The position numbers were made by a program, and so were the translations under genes. Positions 31,250 through 40,658 of a DNA stretch of 64,000 bases are shown here, piece after piece (position 1 is the first letter of the stretch; every line of letters starts with the position of its first letter). The notes beneath the pieces are model-generated. The model worked only from the letters and a program-made list of their open reading frames with translations, was not told the origin of the DNA and did not search any database. Origin of the DNA: Caballeronia sp. SBC1. GTDB lineage: Bacteria > Pseudomonadota > Gammaproteobacteria > Burkholderiales > Burkholderiaceae. The DNA lies in assembly GCF_011493005.1 (NCBI RefSeq), contig NZ_CP049156.1, positions 2,666,001-2,730,000 of the forward strand, given 5' to 3'.

Positions 31250-33088
31250 TTGGACCAACTCACCGTCTCTCAGCGTAACGTGCACAACGCGAAGCTAGCG
31301 AGCTATGCAAGTCGCCCGCTGGCCTTCCTGTTCCGTTACATCCGCCGTCATCCGGTCGCGCACACCATCGTCTTGGTGAGCGTGCTGTCCGCTGTCGGCT
31401 GCGCGCTCGCCTCGCAGTACGCGATCAAACACCTGATCGACGTGCTGGGTCAGGGCCGCGGCCATCCTGGCCCGCTCTGGGCCGCCTTCATGATCCTGGT
31501 CGGCCTGATCGCCGCCGACAACATGCTGTGGCGGGTCGGCGGCTGGGTCGGCGCGCATACGTTCGTCGTCGTGACGGGCGACCTGCGGCGCGACCTGTTC
31601 TCGTACCTCAGCGGTCATTCACCCACGTACTTCTCCGAGAAACAGCCGGGCATGCTGGCGAGCAGGATCACGGCGACATCGAACGCAATCTATACCGCCG
31701 AAAACACCATGGCGTGGAACGTGTTGCCGCCGTGCATCGCGGTGATTGGCGCGATCGTGATGATCGTGGCGGTGAATCCGCTCATGGCCTGCTGCCTGAT
31801 GCTGGCGTCAGCCATTCTTGCGTTCGTGCTGTACCGGCTCGCTGGACGCGGCTCCGCACGGCATCACACGTTTGCCACGAAAGCGGCATCTGTTGACGGC
31901 GAACTGGTCGACGTGATCGGCAACATGGCGCTCGTGCGTGCATTCGGTATGACATTTCGCGAGCAAAAGCGCTTCGGCTCGACGGTCAAGGCCGAAATGG
32001 TCGCGCGTCAGCAAAGCTTGCTGTATCTCGAAAAGCTGCGACTGTTCCACGCCGTTGTAACCGCGATTCTCTCGGCTGGATTGCTTGGCTGGGCGTTGTG
32101 GCTGTGGTCGAAGGGGCGAGCAACATCGGGCGATATCGTGCTGGTCAGCTCACTCGGCTTCACGATTCTCCACGGCACCCGCGATCTGGCGGTTGCCCTG
32201 GTGGATGTGACGCAGCACGTCGCGCGTTTGGCAGAAGCCGTCCAGACGCTGCTGGAACCGCATGGCATGCCCGACCGGTCCGATGCAACCGAACTCGTGC
32301 CGCAAGGCGGACGGGTGGACTTCGAGGAAGTCACGTTCGCCTACCCGCGCCGCCGGCCGATTCTCGATAAATTCAACCTGCACATTGAGCCGGGTCAGCG
32401 TGTTGGCCTGATCGGCAAGTCGGGCGCCGGGAAATCCACGGTGCTCGCGCTGTTGCAACGCTTTTACGAACCGCAGGGCGGCTCCATCAAGGTCGACGGG
32501 CAGGATATCTCGCTGATCACGCAGGACAGCCTGCGGATGTCGATTGCACTCGTGCCGCAGGACATTTCGCTGTTCCACCGGACCGTGTACGAGAACATTG
32601 CGTACGGCCGGCCGGACGCGTCGCGCGAAGAAGTGCTCGCCGCCGCCCGCGAGGCGCGCTGCTCTGACTTCATCGAAGCAATGCCGGAAGGGTTCGACAC
32701 AATCGTGGGCGACCGTGGCGTGAAATTGTCGGGCGGACAGCGTCAGCGCATTGCCATTGCGCGCGCGATCCTGAAAAACGCGCCCATCCTGCTGCTGGAC
32801 GAAGCCACGTCGGCACTCGATAGTTCGTCGGAAGAAGCGATTCAGCAGGCGCTCGACCGGCTGATGGTCGGCCGTACGGTGATTGCGATTGCACACCGGT
32901 TGTCAACGCTGCAAGGCTTCGACCGGATTATCGTGATGAGCGCCGGCAAGGTGATCGACGACGGTTCGCCGGATCAGTTGCGCAACCGGCCAGGGTTGTA
33001 TCGGGAACTGCTGTCCAAGCAGCATGGCAAGTTGCCACCGGCGACCATGCCCTCGCAACAACTTGCGGCAAAGGCTGAATCGACCTGA
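31250..33088 (+). CDS. ABC exporter, fused membrane and ATPase domains (MsbA-like)
   Basis: 612 aa from the TTG at 31250, which follows a purine-rich GAAAAAAGA. The frame stays open to 31007, and a GTG at 31280 is another option, so the start is uncertain. The membrane domain (about 30-320) has six helices (AHTIVLVSVLSAVGCALASQ onward); the ATPase has Walker A GKSGAGKST, signature LSGGQRQR, Walker B ILLLDEATSALD and H-loop IAHRLSTL. It is a type IV half-transporter that acts as a homodimer. The MsbA resemblance suggests lipid or glycolipid export, but the substrate is not shown by sequence. Confidence 0.85.
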   Translation: MDQLTVSQRNVHNAKLASYASRPLAFLFRYIRRHPVAHTIVLVSVLSAVGCALASQYAIKHLIDVLGQGRGHPGPLWAAFMILVGLIAADNMLWRVGGWVGAHTFVVVTGDLRRDLFSYLSGHSPTYFSEKQPGMLASRITATSNAIYTAENTMAWNVLPPCIAVIGAIVMIVAVNPLMACCLMLASAILAFVLYRLAGRGSARHHTFATKAASVDGELVDVIGNMALVRAFGMTFREQKRFGSTVKAEMVARQQSLLYLEKLRLFHAVVTAILSAGLLGWALWLWSKGRATSGDIVLVSSLGFTILHGTRDLAVALVDVTQHVARLAEAVQTLLEPHGMPDRSDATELVPQGGRVDFEEVTFAYPRRRPILDKFNLHIEPGQRVGLIGKSGAGKSTVLALLQRFYEPQGGSIKVDGQDISLITQDSLRMSIALVPQDISLFHRTVYENIAYGRPDASREEVLAAAREARCSDFIEAMPEGFDTIVGDRGVKLSGGQRQRIAIARAILKNAPILLLDEATSALDSSSEEAIQQALDRLMVGRTVIAIAHRLSTLQGFDRIIVMSAGKVIDDGSPDQLRNRPGLYRELLSKQHGKLPPATMPSQQLAAKAEST

Positions 33089-33130
33089 GTTTGCTTTTCT
33101 GCCGCTGAGCGCGCCAGCGATAAACAAAAG

Positions 33131-33168
33131 AAGCCGCTTCGGATTCATCAGACCGAAGCGGCTTTTTT
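33131..33168. terminator. Bidirectional terminator between the ABC exporter and otsA
   Basis: A 12-bp perfect stem, AAGCCGCTTCGG / CCGAAGCGGCTT, with a 10-nt loop and T6 on the plus strand between convergent genes. A short direct repeat (TTTTTACGCCTG) follows at about 33164 and 33180. Confidence 0.92.
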
Positions 33169-33183
33169 ACGCCTGTGGACTTT

Positions 33184-34572
33184 TTACGCCTGCAGATCGC
33201 GCATGAAGTTGTCTCGCCAGACGGAGACGTTGTTCTCGCGAAGCTGGGCGAACATGTCTGTGTAACGGGCTTGTCGCTCTTTTAGCGACATTGCGAGGGC
33301 CGTGGCCAGCGCGTCCGCCATGCCGTCGATATCGAGTGGATTCACGATCAGCGCGCCGTTCAATTCCTGCGCCGCGCCCGCGAATTGCGACAGGACCAGC
33401 ACGCCGGGATCGTCGGGATCCTGCGCCGCCACATATTCCTTCGCGACCAGGTTCATGCCGTCGCGTAACGGCGTGACAAACCCCACATGCGACGCGCGAA
33501 ACAACGCGGCGAGCACCGGCCGCTCATATTGCCGGTGGATATAGCGGATCGGTGTCCAGTCGAGCTCCGCATACCGCCCGTTGATGCGCCCGGATTCCGC
33601 TTCGAGTGCCAAGCGGATGTCGCGATACGTGTCCATATCGGCGCGCGTGGGTGGCGCGATCTGTATGAACGAGACGTTGTTGCGCTGCGCCGGAAGGTGC
33701 TCCAGCAGCTTTTCGAACGCGCGAAAGCGTTCGACCAGTCCCTTCGAATAGTCGAGCCGGTCGACGCTCATGATCAGCTTGCGATTGTGCAGCGTCGTCT
33801 TGACGGTTTGCACTTCGCGCCCGCTTTCGCCGTCTTTGGCGAGCGAGGCAATCTCGTCGGGATAAACGCCGATCGGATAAGCCGCCGCCCGCAGCGTCTT
33901 GCCAAACGCGCTCACCGCGTTCGGTTCGCCGGCCAGACGCATCCCCGGCACGACCGAGCCGTTCGCTTCCGTCTCGATGTAATCGCAGAACGCACGCAAG
34001 TCGGGCGCTGTCTGGAAACCGAGCAGGTCGAAGGAACACAGCGCCTCGACCAGCATCCGATGGCGCGGCACGCTAAGCAGAACCTGCGTTGCCGGAAACG
34101 GAATGTGCAGGAAAAAGCCGATGCGGTTCGTCACGCCCTCATCGCGCAACGCCTGGGCGAATGGGATCAGGTGATAGTCGTGGACCCAGATGACGTCGTC
34201 GGCTTTCAGCAGTGGCGCCAGTTGCTTCGCGAGCCAGCGGTTCACGCGGCAATAACCATCGAATTCATCGCGGTCGAACTGGATCAGATCCGGCCGATAG
34301 TGAAACGCCGGCCACAACGTGGCGTTCGAAAAGCCGCGGTAGTACTGGTCATAGTCACGTTGCGCCAGGCCGATGGTCGCGAAGGTCACCCGTCCACGCT
34401 CCTCCAGCGTGATGCCCTCCGGCGGCTCCGCGACCACGTCGCCGCTCCAGCCGAACCACATGCCGCCGGTTTCCTTGAGCGCGTCGTAGACACCGACCGC
34501 CAGACCGCCCGCTGCCGGGCCGCCTTCGGAGATCGGCGCGACACGGTTCGAAACAATGATCAACCTGCTCAC
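33184..34572 (-). CDS. otsA: Alpha,alpha-trehalose-6-phosphate synthase
   Basis: 462 aa GT20 enzyme that makes trehalose-6-phosphate from UDP-glucose and glucose-6-phosphate. Visible: LIIVSNRVAPISEGGPAAGGLAVGV (UDP-glucose loop), WVHDYHLIPFAQALR, LGFQTAPDLRAFC, VDRLDYSKGLVERF, and TPLRDGMNLVAKEYVAAQ near the C-terminus. It starts with GTG, overlapping the otsB stop by four bases (GTGA), so the pair is translationally coupled. Trehalose commonly protects against osmotic and desiccation stress. Confidence 0.96.
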   Translation of the reverse strand: MSRLIIVSNRVAPISEGGPAAGGLAVGVYDALKETGGMWFGWSGDVVAEPPEGITLEERGRVTFATIGLAQRDYDQYYRGFSNATLWPAFHYRPDLIQFDRDEFDGYCRVNRWLAKQLAPLLKADDVIWVHDYHLIPFAQALRDEGVTNRIGFFLHIPFPATQVLLSVPRHRMLVEALCSFDLLGFQTAPDLRAFCDYIETEANGSVVPGMRLAGEPNAVSAFGKTLRAAAYPIGVYPDEIASLAKDGESGREVQTVKTTLHNRKLIMSVDRLDYSKGLVERFRAFEKLLEHLPAQRNNVSFIQIAPPTRADMDTYRDIRLALEAESGRINGRYAELDWTPIRYIHRQYERPVLAALFRASHVGFVTPLRDGMNLVAKEYVAAQDPDDPGVLVLSQFAGAAQELNGALIVNPLDIDGMADALATALAMSLKERQARYTDMFAQLRENNVSVWRDNFMRDLQA

Positions 34573-35330
34573 GAACGCGTTCCCTTAAAACCTTCAATAC
34601 CTGCAATACGCTGCAGCCAGTCAAGCAGCGCGCCAACCGATTCCACGCGCGAATGCGCGAGCGTGTCGCCGGCACCGACCTTGATCGACACCCCATTGCG
34701 CTCGTTCACCACCGCGAAGCCTTTCTCGTCCGTCAGGTCATCGCCGATAAACACCGGCCGGCGTCCCGCGAACGGCGGCTCATTCAGGAAAGCCACCACT
34801 GAGCGGCCTTTATCGACGTCCTTCGGCTTAATTTCATAGACCATCTTGCCGGGCTGCAGCACGTATGCATCGGCGTACTGGGCGACCAGCTTCTCGGTCG
34901 CCTCGCGCGCCGCCGCGCCGCGCTCCGGCGCATTGCGATAATGCAGCGCCAACGCCGCGCCCTTGATCTCCAGCAGCATGCCCGGGTTGGCCGTCACCAC
35001 GCCTTCGAGCACGTGTTCCATGCGCAGCAGGCGCTCGTCGTTGAAACCTACGCGCTGGACATCCGCATTCGAATCGCGCCGCTCGGCGCCGTGCAAACCT
35101 GCCACGGGCAGGTCGGGCATTGAAAGAAACGAGTCGATGCTGTCAATCCCTCGTCCCGACACGATCGCAACCGCGCCGTTGGTCGCGCGACGCAACGCGC
35201 TGAGGATGGCCGGTACGACCGGTTGCACGGTAACGCCGTCCGGCGTGGGCGCGAGTTCAACGAGCGTGCCGTCGAAATCGAAGAAAAAAGCGGTCGTGGC
35301 GAGCGGAAATGTGTCTGGGAGGTTTTGCAT
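34569..35330 (-). CDS. otsB: Trehalose-6-phosphate phosphatase
   Basis: 253 aa HAD-superfamily phosphatase: motif I FFFDFDGTLVEL with the nucleophile Asp, motif II IVSGRGIDSI, and motif IV VFIGDDLTDEKGF. It dephosphorylates trehalose-6-P to trehalose. AAGG lies eight bases before the ATG at 35330. It is the first gene of the leftward otsB-otsA pair. Confidence 0.96.
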   Translation of the reverse strand: MQNLPDTFPLATTAFFFDFDGTLVELAPTPDGVTVQPVVPAILSALRRATNGAVAIVSGRGIDSIDSFLSMPDLPVAGLHGAERRDSNADVQRVGFNDERLLRMEHVLEGVVTANPGMLLEIKGAALALHYRNAPERGAAAREATEKLVAQYADAYVLQPGKMVYEIKPKDVDKGRSVVAFLNEPPFAGRRPVFIGDDLTDEKGFAVVNERNGVSIKVGAGDTLAHSRVESVGALLDWLQRIAGIEGFKGTRS

Positions 35331-35683
35331 CTATATCTGCCTTTCAGCCGGAGAAGGACCGGAAAAGTGTGCGCATGTTACCGCGCTTTGTAAGCCCGTC
35401 TGGGAAAGCGGCGTTGGACCCTTCGTTGCACGCTTGCGCGGCAAGCCCAACACCCGATGCCACGTCTACATATCGAACAGCTTTCAAACCTGCTTCGACT
35501 AACTTCCAATCTTACTGGCGACCCTGCGGCATAACGCCTCGGCCACGTACCGGCGCGGCTGTACGCCCGGCGTAAGCTTCTATTCTGAGATAGAGTCGGC
35601 ACCCGGATGGCTTCACGGACGGCGCCTTGCTAGTCCGTCTGCGTTGCCGCCTTGATGCACCCCACCCTCGTCCGAGTTGCAAA
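35331..35683. other. Divergent intergenic region between otsB and the Sco gene
   Basis: 353 bp that must contain both start regions. I found no good promoter match, hairpin or RNA gene. The Sco frame is open for 19 codons upstream of its likely ATG. Confidence 0.35.
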
Positions 35684-36325
35684 ATGTCTTCCTGGTTCAG
35701 TTTTCAACCCAAGCGCTGGTTCGCCCCGCTATCCGCCGCGCTAGTCACCTGCCTGATCCTGAGCGCCGGCCTTGCTGCGTGTTCGCGCCCTGATACAACA
35801 CCCTGGAAGCTGACCGATGTCAGCGGCCATCTGCCCGACCTGGACTTCAAGCTCACCGACGATAACGGCAAACCCGTCACCGGCCAGTCGTTCCTGGGCC
35901 AGACAACGCTGGTGTACTTCGGCTATACCCATTGCCCGGACGTGTGTCCGGAAACCATGGCACGGCTGATGCAGGTCATGCAGCAACTAGGGCCCGATGC
36001 TAAAAACACACGCATTGTGTTTATTACCGTCGATCCCGCCCGCGATACCCCGGCTGCGCTGCATGACTACGTGCGTGCGTTCGACGCGCAGCACGCGGTT
36101 GGACTGACCGGCACGGACGGGGCGATCGAAAGCATTGCCAAGCGGTATCGGGTGGCTTACCAGATGGAGAAACGCGATCCTTCCGGCGCGTATGACGTCA
36201 CGCATAGTTCCGCCGTCTATATCTTCGATAGCCACGGCCACGCGCGTCTGCTCGCCACCGAGAGCGACTCCATCGATACGATCACGCACGATTTGCGCCG
36301 CGTGATCGACTCGACCGCTTCCTGA
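35684..36325 (+). CDS. SCO1/SenC family copper chaperone lipoprotein
   Basis: 213 aa. Membrane anchor with a lipobox-like LAACS near residue 29. The thioredoxin-like fold has the Cu-binding CxxxC (TLVYFGYTHCPDVCPETM) and the distal His in YDVTHSSAVYIFD. Sco proteins deliver copper to the Cu-A site of cytochrome c oxidase from the periplasmic face. CtaG follows after 55 bp, which fits an oxidase assembly pair. I chose the ATG at 35684 (MSSWFSFQP), where the signal begins, over the frame from 35627. Confidence 0.92.
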   Translation: MSSWFSFQPKRWFAPLSAALVTCLILSAGLAACSRPDTTPWKLTDVSGHLPDLDFKLTDDNGKPVTGQSFLGQTTLVYFGYTHCPDVCPETMARLMQVMQQLGPDAKNTRIVFITVDPARDTPAALHDYVRAFDAQHAVGLTGTDGAIESIAKRYRVAYQMEKRDPSGAYDVTHSSAVYIFDSHGHARLLATESDSIDTITHDLRRVIDSTAS

Positions 36326-36380
36326 CGTTCGTTCTGACGTCCTTTCCGAACTCAATAAAAAGCTTAACGCCACAGTCAAC

Positions 36381-37232
36381 ATGTCCTCGATTCTCTACTG
36401 GCTCGACCCGTGGGAGCCTTCGCCCACCGTCGTGATCGCCGTGCTGATCGCGGCCGTGTTGTTCGCTCGCGGCGCGAAAAAAGCTCACGTGTCGCTCGCG
36501 CGGCACCTGTCGTTCTGGTTCGGCCTGACCGCGCTCTATGTCGCGCTGCATACCCGGCTCGACTACTTCTTCGAGCATGAATTCTTCATGCATCGGCTGC
36601 AACATCTGGTGCTGCATCACCTCGGGCCGTTCTTCATTGCGCTCTCATATCCGGGCGCGGCGATGCGGGCCGGCATTCCGTTCACCTGGCGGCAACGCTG
36701 GTTCAAGCCTGCGCTCAATACGGCCCCTGCGCGCATTCTGTTCAAGGTGATTTTCAATCCGGTCGTCGCGGTGGGGCTGTTTGTCGGGCTGATCTACTTC
36801 TGGCTGCTTTCGCCGATCCACTTCAAGGCGATGCTCGATTGGCGTCTATACCGCGTCATGAACTGGAGCATGGTGATCGACGGCCTGCTGTTCTGGTGGC
36901 TCGTGCTCGATTCGCGCCCGGCTCCTCCCGCGCGGCTCGCGCCCGGGCGCCGCATCCTGATCGTGATCGCCGCCATTCCGCCGCAGATCATGCTCGGCGC
37001 GTACATTTTCTTCACGCCGCACGAGCTTTATCCGATCTATTCCATCTGCGGCCGCGCATTCACGTGGATCAGCCCGATGCGCGATCAGCAAATTGGCGGT
37101 TTGCTGCTGTGGATTCCCGGCTCGATGATGAGCGTGATCGGCGCGTTGATCGCGCTGCGCCACTGGCTGAGGTTGTCTACTCGGCAACGGCTCGTCCAGC
37201 AGCGGGCGCGAGCGGAGTTGGTGACGATTTAA
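36381..37232 (+). CDS. ctaG: Cytochrome c oxidase assembly protein, CtaG/caa3 family
   Basis: 283 aa multispanning membrane protein with about seven hydrophobic segments and the family's histidine-rich helix (FFEHEFFMHRLQHLVLHHLGPFFIALSYPG) and a late IPGSMMSVIGAL segment. It belongs to the Bacillus-type CtaG (caa3_CtaG) family, required for caa3 or related oxidase assembly and copper insertion. It lies directly downstream of the Sco gene. It is not the Cox11-type protein that shares the ctaG name. Confidence 0.85.
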   Translation: MSSILYWLDPWEPSPTVVIAVLIAAVLFARGAKKAHVSLARHLSFWFGLTALYVALHTRLDYFFEHEFFMHRLQHLVLHHLGPFFIALSYPGAAMRAGIPFTWRQRWFKPALNTAPARILFKVIFNPVVAVGLFVGLIYFWLLSPIHFKAMLDWRLYRVMNWSMVIDGLLFWWLVLDSRPAPPARLAPGRRILIVIAAIPPQIMLGAYIFFTPHELYPIYSICGRAFTWISPMRDQQIGGLLLWIPGSMMSVIGALIALRHWLRLSTRQRLVQQRARAELVTI

Positions 37233-37267
37233 CGCCGCGGTTTCTTTCGCCGGTTCTTCTGGTTCTT

Positions 37268-37765
37268 CTATAAGCGGCGCATCCAGATGTGTGGAATGTC
37301 GTCTTCCACGTGAATATCGGAGATTGGCTCGAAGCCAAAGCCCGCATAAAAACGCTGCAATCGCGCTTGTGCGTGCAGGCGTATCGGCTGGCCAGGCCAT
37401 TGCTCGCGGATATAACCCAGCGTGCGTTCGAGCATCGCCTGGCCTAATCCGATACCGCGAAAGCTGGCTGTGGTCAGTACGCGACCAATACGGATATCGG
37501 ACCCTTCTGTTTCTTTCGTGCCGCCGGCTGAGTTCGGCAGCAGGACTCGCAAATAACCGGCGAGCGCAGGCTGTGTATCCGCCGAACGCCGATACACGAG
37601 CAAGTGCCAGGCATCGGCATCCTTTCCGTCAACATCTCCGTACACGCACTGCTGCTCCACCACGAACACTTCGCTGCGCGCAGCCAGCATGGCGTAGACG
37701 TCGAGGGCGCTGAGGTCGTCGAATGGTTTCCAGCACCAATCGAAATCGGAAAATGGCTCGGTCAT
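37268..37765 (-). CDS. elaA: GNAT-family N-acetyltransferase, ElaA type
   Basis: 165 aa. ElaA pattern: DLSALDVYAMLAARSEVFVVEQQCVYGDVDGKDADAWHLLVY, acetyl-CoA loop IGRVLTTASFRGIGLGQAMLE, and AQARLQRFYAGFGFEPISDIHVEDDIPHIWM. The substrate is unknown. The start is uncertain: the frame is open to 37921 and an ATG at 37792 is possible, but the family begins close to MTEPFSDFDWCWKPFDDLS, so 37765 was used. It converges on ctaG with a 35-bp gap. Confidence 0.85.
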   Translation of the reverse strand: MTEPFSDFDWCWKPFDDLSALDVYAMLAARSEVFVVEQQCVYGDVDGKDADAWHLLVYRRSADTQPALAGYLRVLLPNSAGGTKETEGSDIRIGRVLTTASFRGIGLGQAMLERTLGYIREQWPGQPIRLHAQARLQRFYAGFGFEPISDIHVEDDIPHIWMRRL

Positions 37766-38382
37766 ATCAGGATCTTTTTCGGTGGGATTCATCAAGCCAC
37801 GCATCCCGGATAATGAAGATGCCGCAGCTCTGAACCAGTAATTATGCCGCGCGAGAGGAACGGCGCGTATGCGCACTGAGGCCGACTGCTGAAAGAGTTG
37901 GCGATGCGTTTGTCTGGCCACTTCGCGGTGCTGGCGATGCCTGGTCGAGGCGCCGACGCTTCGGCGTTCGGCACTTTTGCCTCTATCGCTTCATCGGGAC
38001 GAGACTCCAGCTGACGTCTGCCCGGCCAAACATGTCTTCGCGCTCGCTGCGATGAACATCTTCGAAGGTAATGCTTTCATACTGGGTAGCCAAATGCGCT
38101 GCGCGCGTGCCGTATCAGCTTCGATCCTTCACTGACACCGCGATTACGCTCTCATTAAAATGCCTTACCAATTGCTGGCCGTTTGCTTAAGCCAAAAGCT
38201 CGCCGTCAAGATGAACCATGACAATCGTTCCCTTAATAATTAAACGAATCTTAATGAACTGGTAACAAGGTGTAACTGTTGTGGGGCTGACTGTAACGCG
38301 AGGTGAGTGACGTTTAATTAGACTAGCCGTCACTCAGTCGGGCGCTTCATTTTCCCGTCGCATTTCTGGAGTGGTGCGCTCT
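37766..38382. other. Long intergenic region before the glycan genes
   Basis: 617 bp with no supported gene. The right half (about 38150-38330) is distinctly AT-rich and has TTAATTAAA-like tracts that could serve as promoters for the downstream AT-rich gene. It also holds the inverted repeat described separately. ElaA's own promoter must lie at its left end. Confidence 0.4.
38304..38336. repeat. Inverted repeat upstream of the glycan genes
   Basis: TGAGTGACG (38304-38312) and CGTCACTCA (38328-38336) form a perfect 9-bp inverted repeat around a 15-bp AT-rich centre, about 45 bp before the first glycan gene. It could be an operator or a leader hairpin. No T run follows, so it is not a typical terminator. 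Confidence 0.55.
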
Positions 38383-39402
38383 ATGATTTCGGTAGACCAA
38401 ATAAGGCCATCGCAATCCGTTACAAGCGGAATGTCGGTAGTTCACGAATATGCATGGCCGAAGCCGGCACAGCGCTGGTCCAGCACGTTTTTCAAGCTTG
38501 TTTATCGTTGGTCCCACGCCAGTGCGTTTCGACATAATGAGCGCTTGTGGCACGGCGTGTCTATTGAGCGGGATTCGCGCGGGTTTCTGAAGCGGATGTC
38601 GATTAAAGGTCATGAACTGCTGGTGGAGAATCCAGATGATCTGCTCGCATCCCAAACAGGTGATTGCCATCTAATTGCCACGGGTCCCTCGGTCAATGAT
38701 ATTGATTATGGTGCGCTTGATCTCCATAACGTCATGGGAGTAAATGGTGCAATCGCTTTACAAGATAAACATCCAGTTCGATTTGAATATTATTGCATTG
38801 TGGATGCCGGGTTTGTCCGAAAGCGCCCTGACCTGGTAGCACGCGTGGTTCAGCAAAAGCTGACATTATTTGCGACTCCGTTAGTATTATGGTATATCGC
38901 GCAATACTTCCCGCTATCTCAGTTCCGTTGCCGGATATTTCTGATTGAAGATATTCAATATCCCGCTCGCAAGCGAGCATTACTGAAACACGAACTCCTT
39001 TCTGCGCATGCAAGCACGGATCTCGTACTGTTTGACGAAGAACCCCCGTTGGGTTTCAGCTTCAATATCAGGCGGGGCATATTCGATGGCCACACCGTGG
39101 CCTATACGGGTTTGCAAGTGCTCACCTCCCTTGGATTCAATACCATCTTCATGCATGGACTCGATTTGCGGAATGCGGCTCAAACGCCGCGCTTCTACGA
39201 GACCAAAGAGAACATGCAGCCTAGCGCGCTGGACGGAGATTTTAATTCCTTCATAGAACCGTCGTTTCGCCACGCTGCCCCCCTGTTAAGCCGTCGTGGC
39301 ATACGCGTGGTGAACCTCTCGGCGCAGAGCGCGCTTGGGAGCGACATTATCGAAAAGGACGACTGGCACTCGCTGGCTCATGCATCTCTTGAACAGGAAT
39401 AG
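38383..39402 (+). CDS. DUF115/WaaZ-like protein, probable lipopolysaccharide core biosynthesis
   Basis: 339 aa, no signal or membrane segment. A characteristic glycine loop, CHLIATGPSVNDIDYGALDL, then VMGVNGAIAL and YYCIVDAGFVRK, resembles DUF115/MptE-like proteins and the LPS core protein WaaZ. The later GHTVAYTGLQVLTSLGFNTIFMHGLDL fits the same family. Codon use is plainly more AT-rich than in neighbouring genes (ATT, TTA, TAT), suggesting acquisition. GGAG lies 11 bases before the ATG at 38383; GTG codons at 38371 and 38374 are alternatives. A probable glycosyltransferase follows after 45 bp. The exact function is inferred. Confidence 0.65.
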   Translation: MISVDQIRPSQSVTSGMSVVHEYAWPKPAQRWSSTFFKLVYRWSHASAFRHNERLWHGVSIERDSRGFLKRMSIKGHELLVENPDDLLASQTGDCHLIATGPSVNDIDYGALDLHNVMGVNGAIALQDKHPVRFEYYCIVDAGFVRKRPDLVARVVQQKLTLFATPLVLWYIAQYFPLSQFRCRIFLIEDIQYPARKRALLKHELLSAHASTDLVLFDEEPPLGFSFNIRRGIFDGHTVAYTGLQVLTSLGFNTIFMHGLDLRNAAQTPRFYETKENMQPSALDGDFNSFIEPSFRHAAPLLSRRGIRVVNLSAQSALGSDIIEKDDWHSLAHASLEQE

Positions 39403-39447
39403 TCCGCGGCTGGAGGCGTATGTGCGTAGCTGGCGCGGTATCGCGCA

Positions 39448-40575
39448 ATGAAGGTCGTTCATATTTCCAATACGCCGGTTGCGGGAAGTCCCGGCAACAT
39501 TGTTTCGGCGCTCAATCGGCTCACCGATGTCCAGGCGCGGCATATCGTCTTCAATAGCAGCGCGTACCGCAGCCGCACCTTTGCTGTCGATATCGACTGG
39601 AAGACTCAGCAGCAACAAGCACTAGACGTCATTGCCGATGCCGACGTCATTCACGTCCATCAGTTCTTCTCGTTCGATGACACATTCGGTCCGAATTTTC
39701 ATCAGCAATTCGGCGAGAAAAAAATCATCAAGCAATATCATTCGGCCCCGGATCTCTGGGCCAAAGGTGATGCCGGGATGCTCGAACGGATCGTTTTCGA
39801 GGAAACGCCGCAACTCGTTATTGCGCAGGGTCCCGAGCGCTATTACCCGTTCGCCCGGGTGGTTCCCAATGTGATCCCGCTGAACGATCCCCGCTACCTG
39901 CCCGCGCCGAATGGCGCCACGGATGCTGATGCCGACGGTATCCCCATCGTCACGTTTTCTCCGAGCGGCCGGTCATCTGCGTGGAAAACTCGCTGGGAAA
40001 CCAAGGGCGCTCCGCAGACCCTCAAACTGCTGCGCAAGCTGGAGCGCAAGGGCTTATGCAAGCTTCAATTGATTATCGATACGCCGCATGACGCGTGCTT
40101 GCGGGCCAAGCAACGGGCGGCGATTGCCATCGACGAATGCGTGACCGGGAATTACCACTTGAGTGGCCTGGAGGCGTTGTCGCAAGGGAAGCCCACGTTG
40201 GGTCATCTGGACAATCGCGTTCAGTCGCAGTTGAGGGCTATGACGGGCGCTCTTGAATTGCCCTGGATCGATGTGCGGCTGGAGGAAGCCGAAGGTCCGC
40301 TTCGTGAACTGCTGTGGGACCGGGCACTGCGCGCGGAACTGGGTGCGGCCTCGCGGAAGTGGATGGAGACCTACTATCAGGAAGCGGCAATGGTTGAGCA
40401 TTATCGACGCGCGTATCTTGATCTTTTTGAGGCGCCGCATCGCTTCCATGTTCGACGATTTGTCGGCCATAGCGAGCCTTGGCTCGCTATGGCATTGCCC
40501 AATCATCGCTGGGCCGCGCGCAAGCGAGCCAACAGCCGGTGGAGAACGCTCATTGAAGCGGTACGCGGGCGCTAA
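39448..40575 (+). CDS. Probable glycosyltransferase (GT-B fold)
   Basis: 375 aa. Begins MKVVHISNTPVAGSPGNIVSALNRL, a GT4-like first strand and loop, with DVIHVHQFFSFDDTF and RVVPNVIPLNDPRY in the middle and a C-terminal half with CVTGNYHLSGLEALSQGKPTLG, a divergent version of the EX7E region. The sequence after residue ~340 is basic. It is read with the upstream WaaZ-like gene and ends before a strong terminator, so the two probably form one LPS or surface glycan operon. The donor sugar is unknown. Confidence 0.7.
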   Translation: MKVVHISNTPVAGSPGNIVSALNRLTDVQARHIVFNSSAYRSRTFAVDIDWKTQQQQALDVIADADVIHVHQFFSFDDTFGPNFHQQFGEKKIIKQYHSAPDLWAKGDAGMLERIVFEETPQLVIAQGPERYYPFARVVPNVIPLNDPRYLPAPNGATDADADGIPIVTFSPSGRSSAWKTRWETKGAPQTLKLLRKLERKGLCKLQLIIDTPHDACLRAKQRAAIAIDECVTGNYHLSGLEALSQGKPTLGHLDNRVQSQLRAMTGALELPWIDVRLEEAEGPLRELLWDRALRAELGAASRKWMETYYQEAAMVEHYRRAYLDLFEAPHRFHVRRFVGHSEPWLAMALPNHRWAARKRANSRWRTLIEAVRGR

Positions 40576-40618
40576 GGGGCGCACTGAGTCCGAGTCGCTT
40601 CCTGGGAAGCCACAAAAA

Positions 40619-40648
40619 GAAAAAGCCCTGAATAATCAGGGCTTTTTC
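40619..40648. terminator. Bidirectional terminator between the glycan operon and tRNA-Cys
   Basis: A 13-bp perfect stem, GAAAAAGCCCTGA / TCAGGGCTTTTTC, with the tetraloop ATAA. It ends the plus-strand glycosyltransferase and the minus-strand tRNA series (10 nt after tRNA-Cys). Confidence 0.93.
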
Positions 40649-40658
40649 TTTGAATCTC

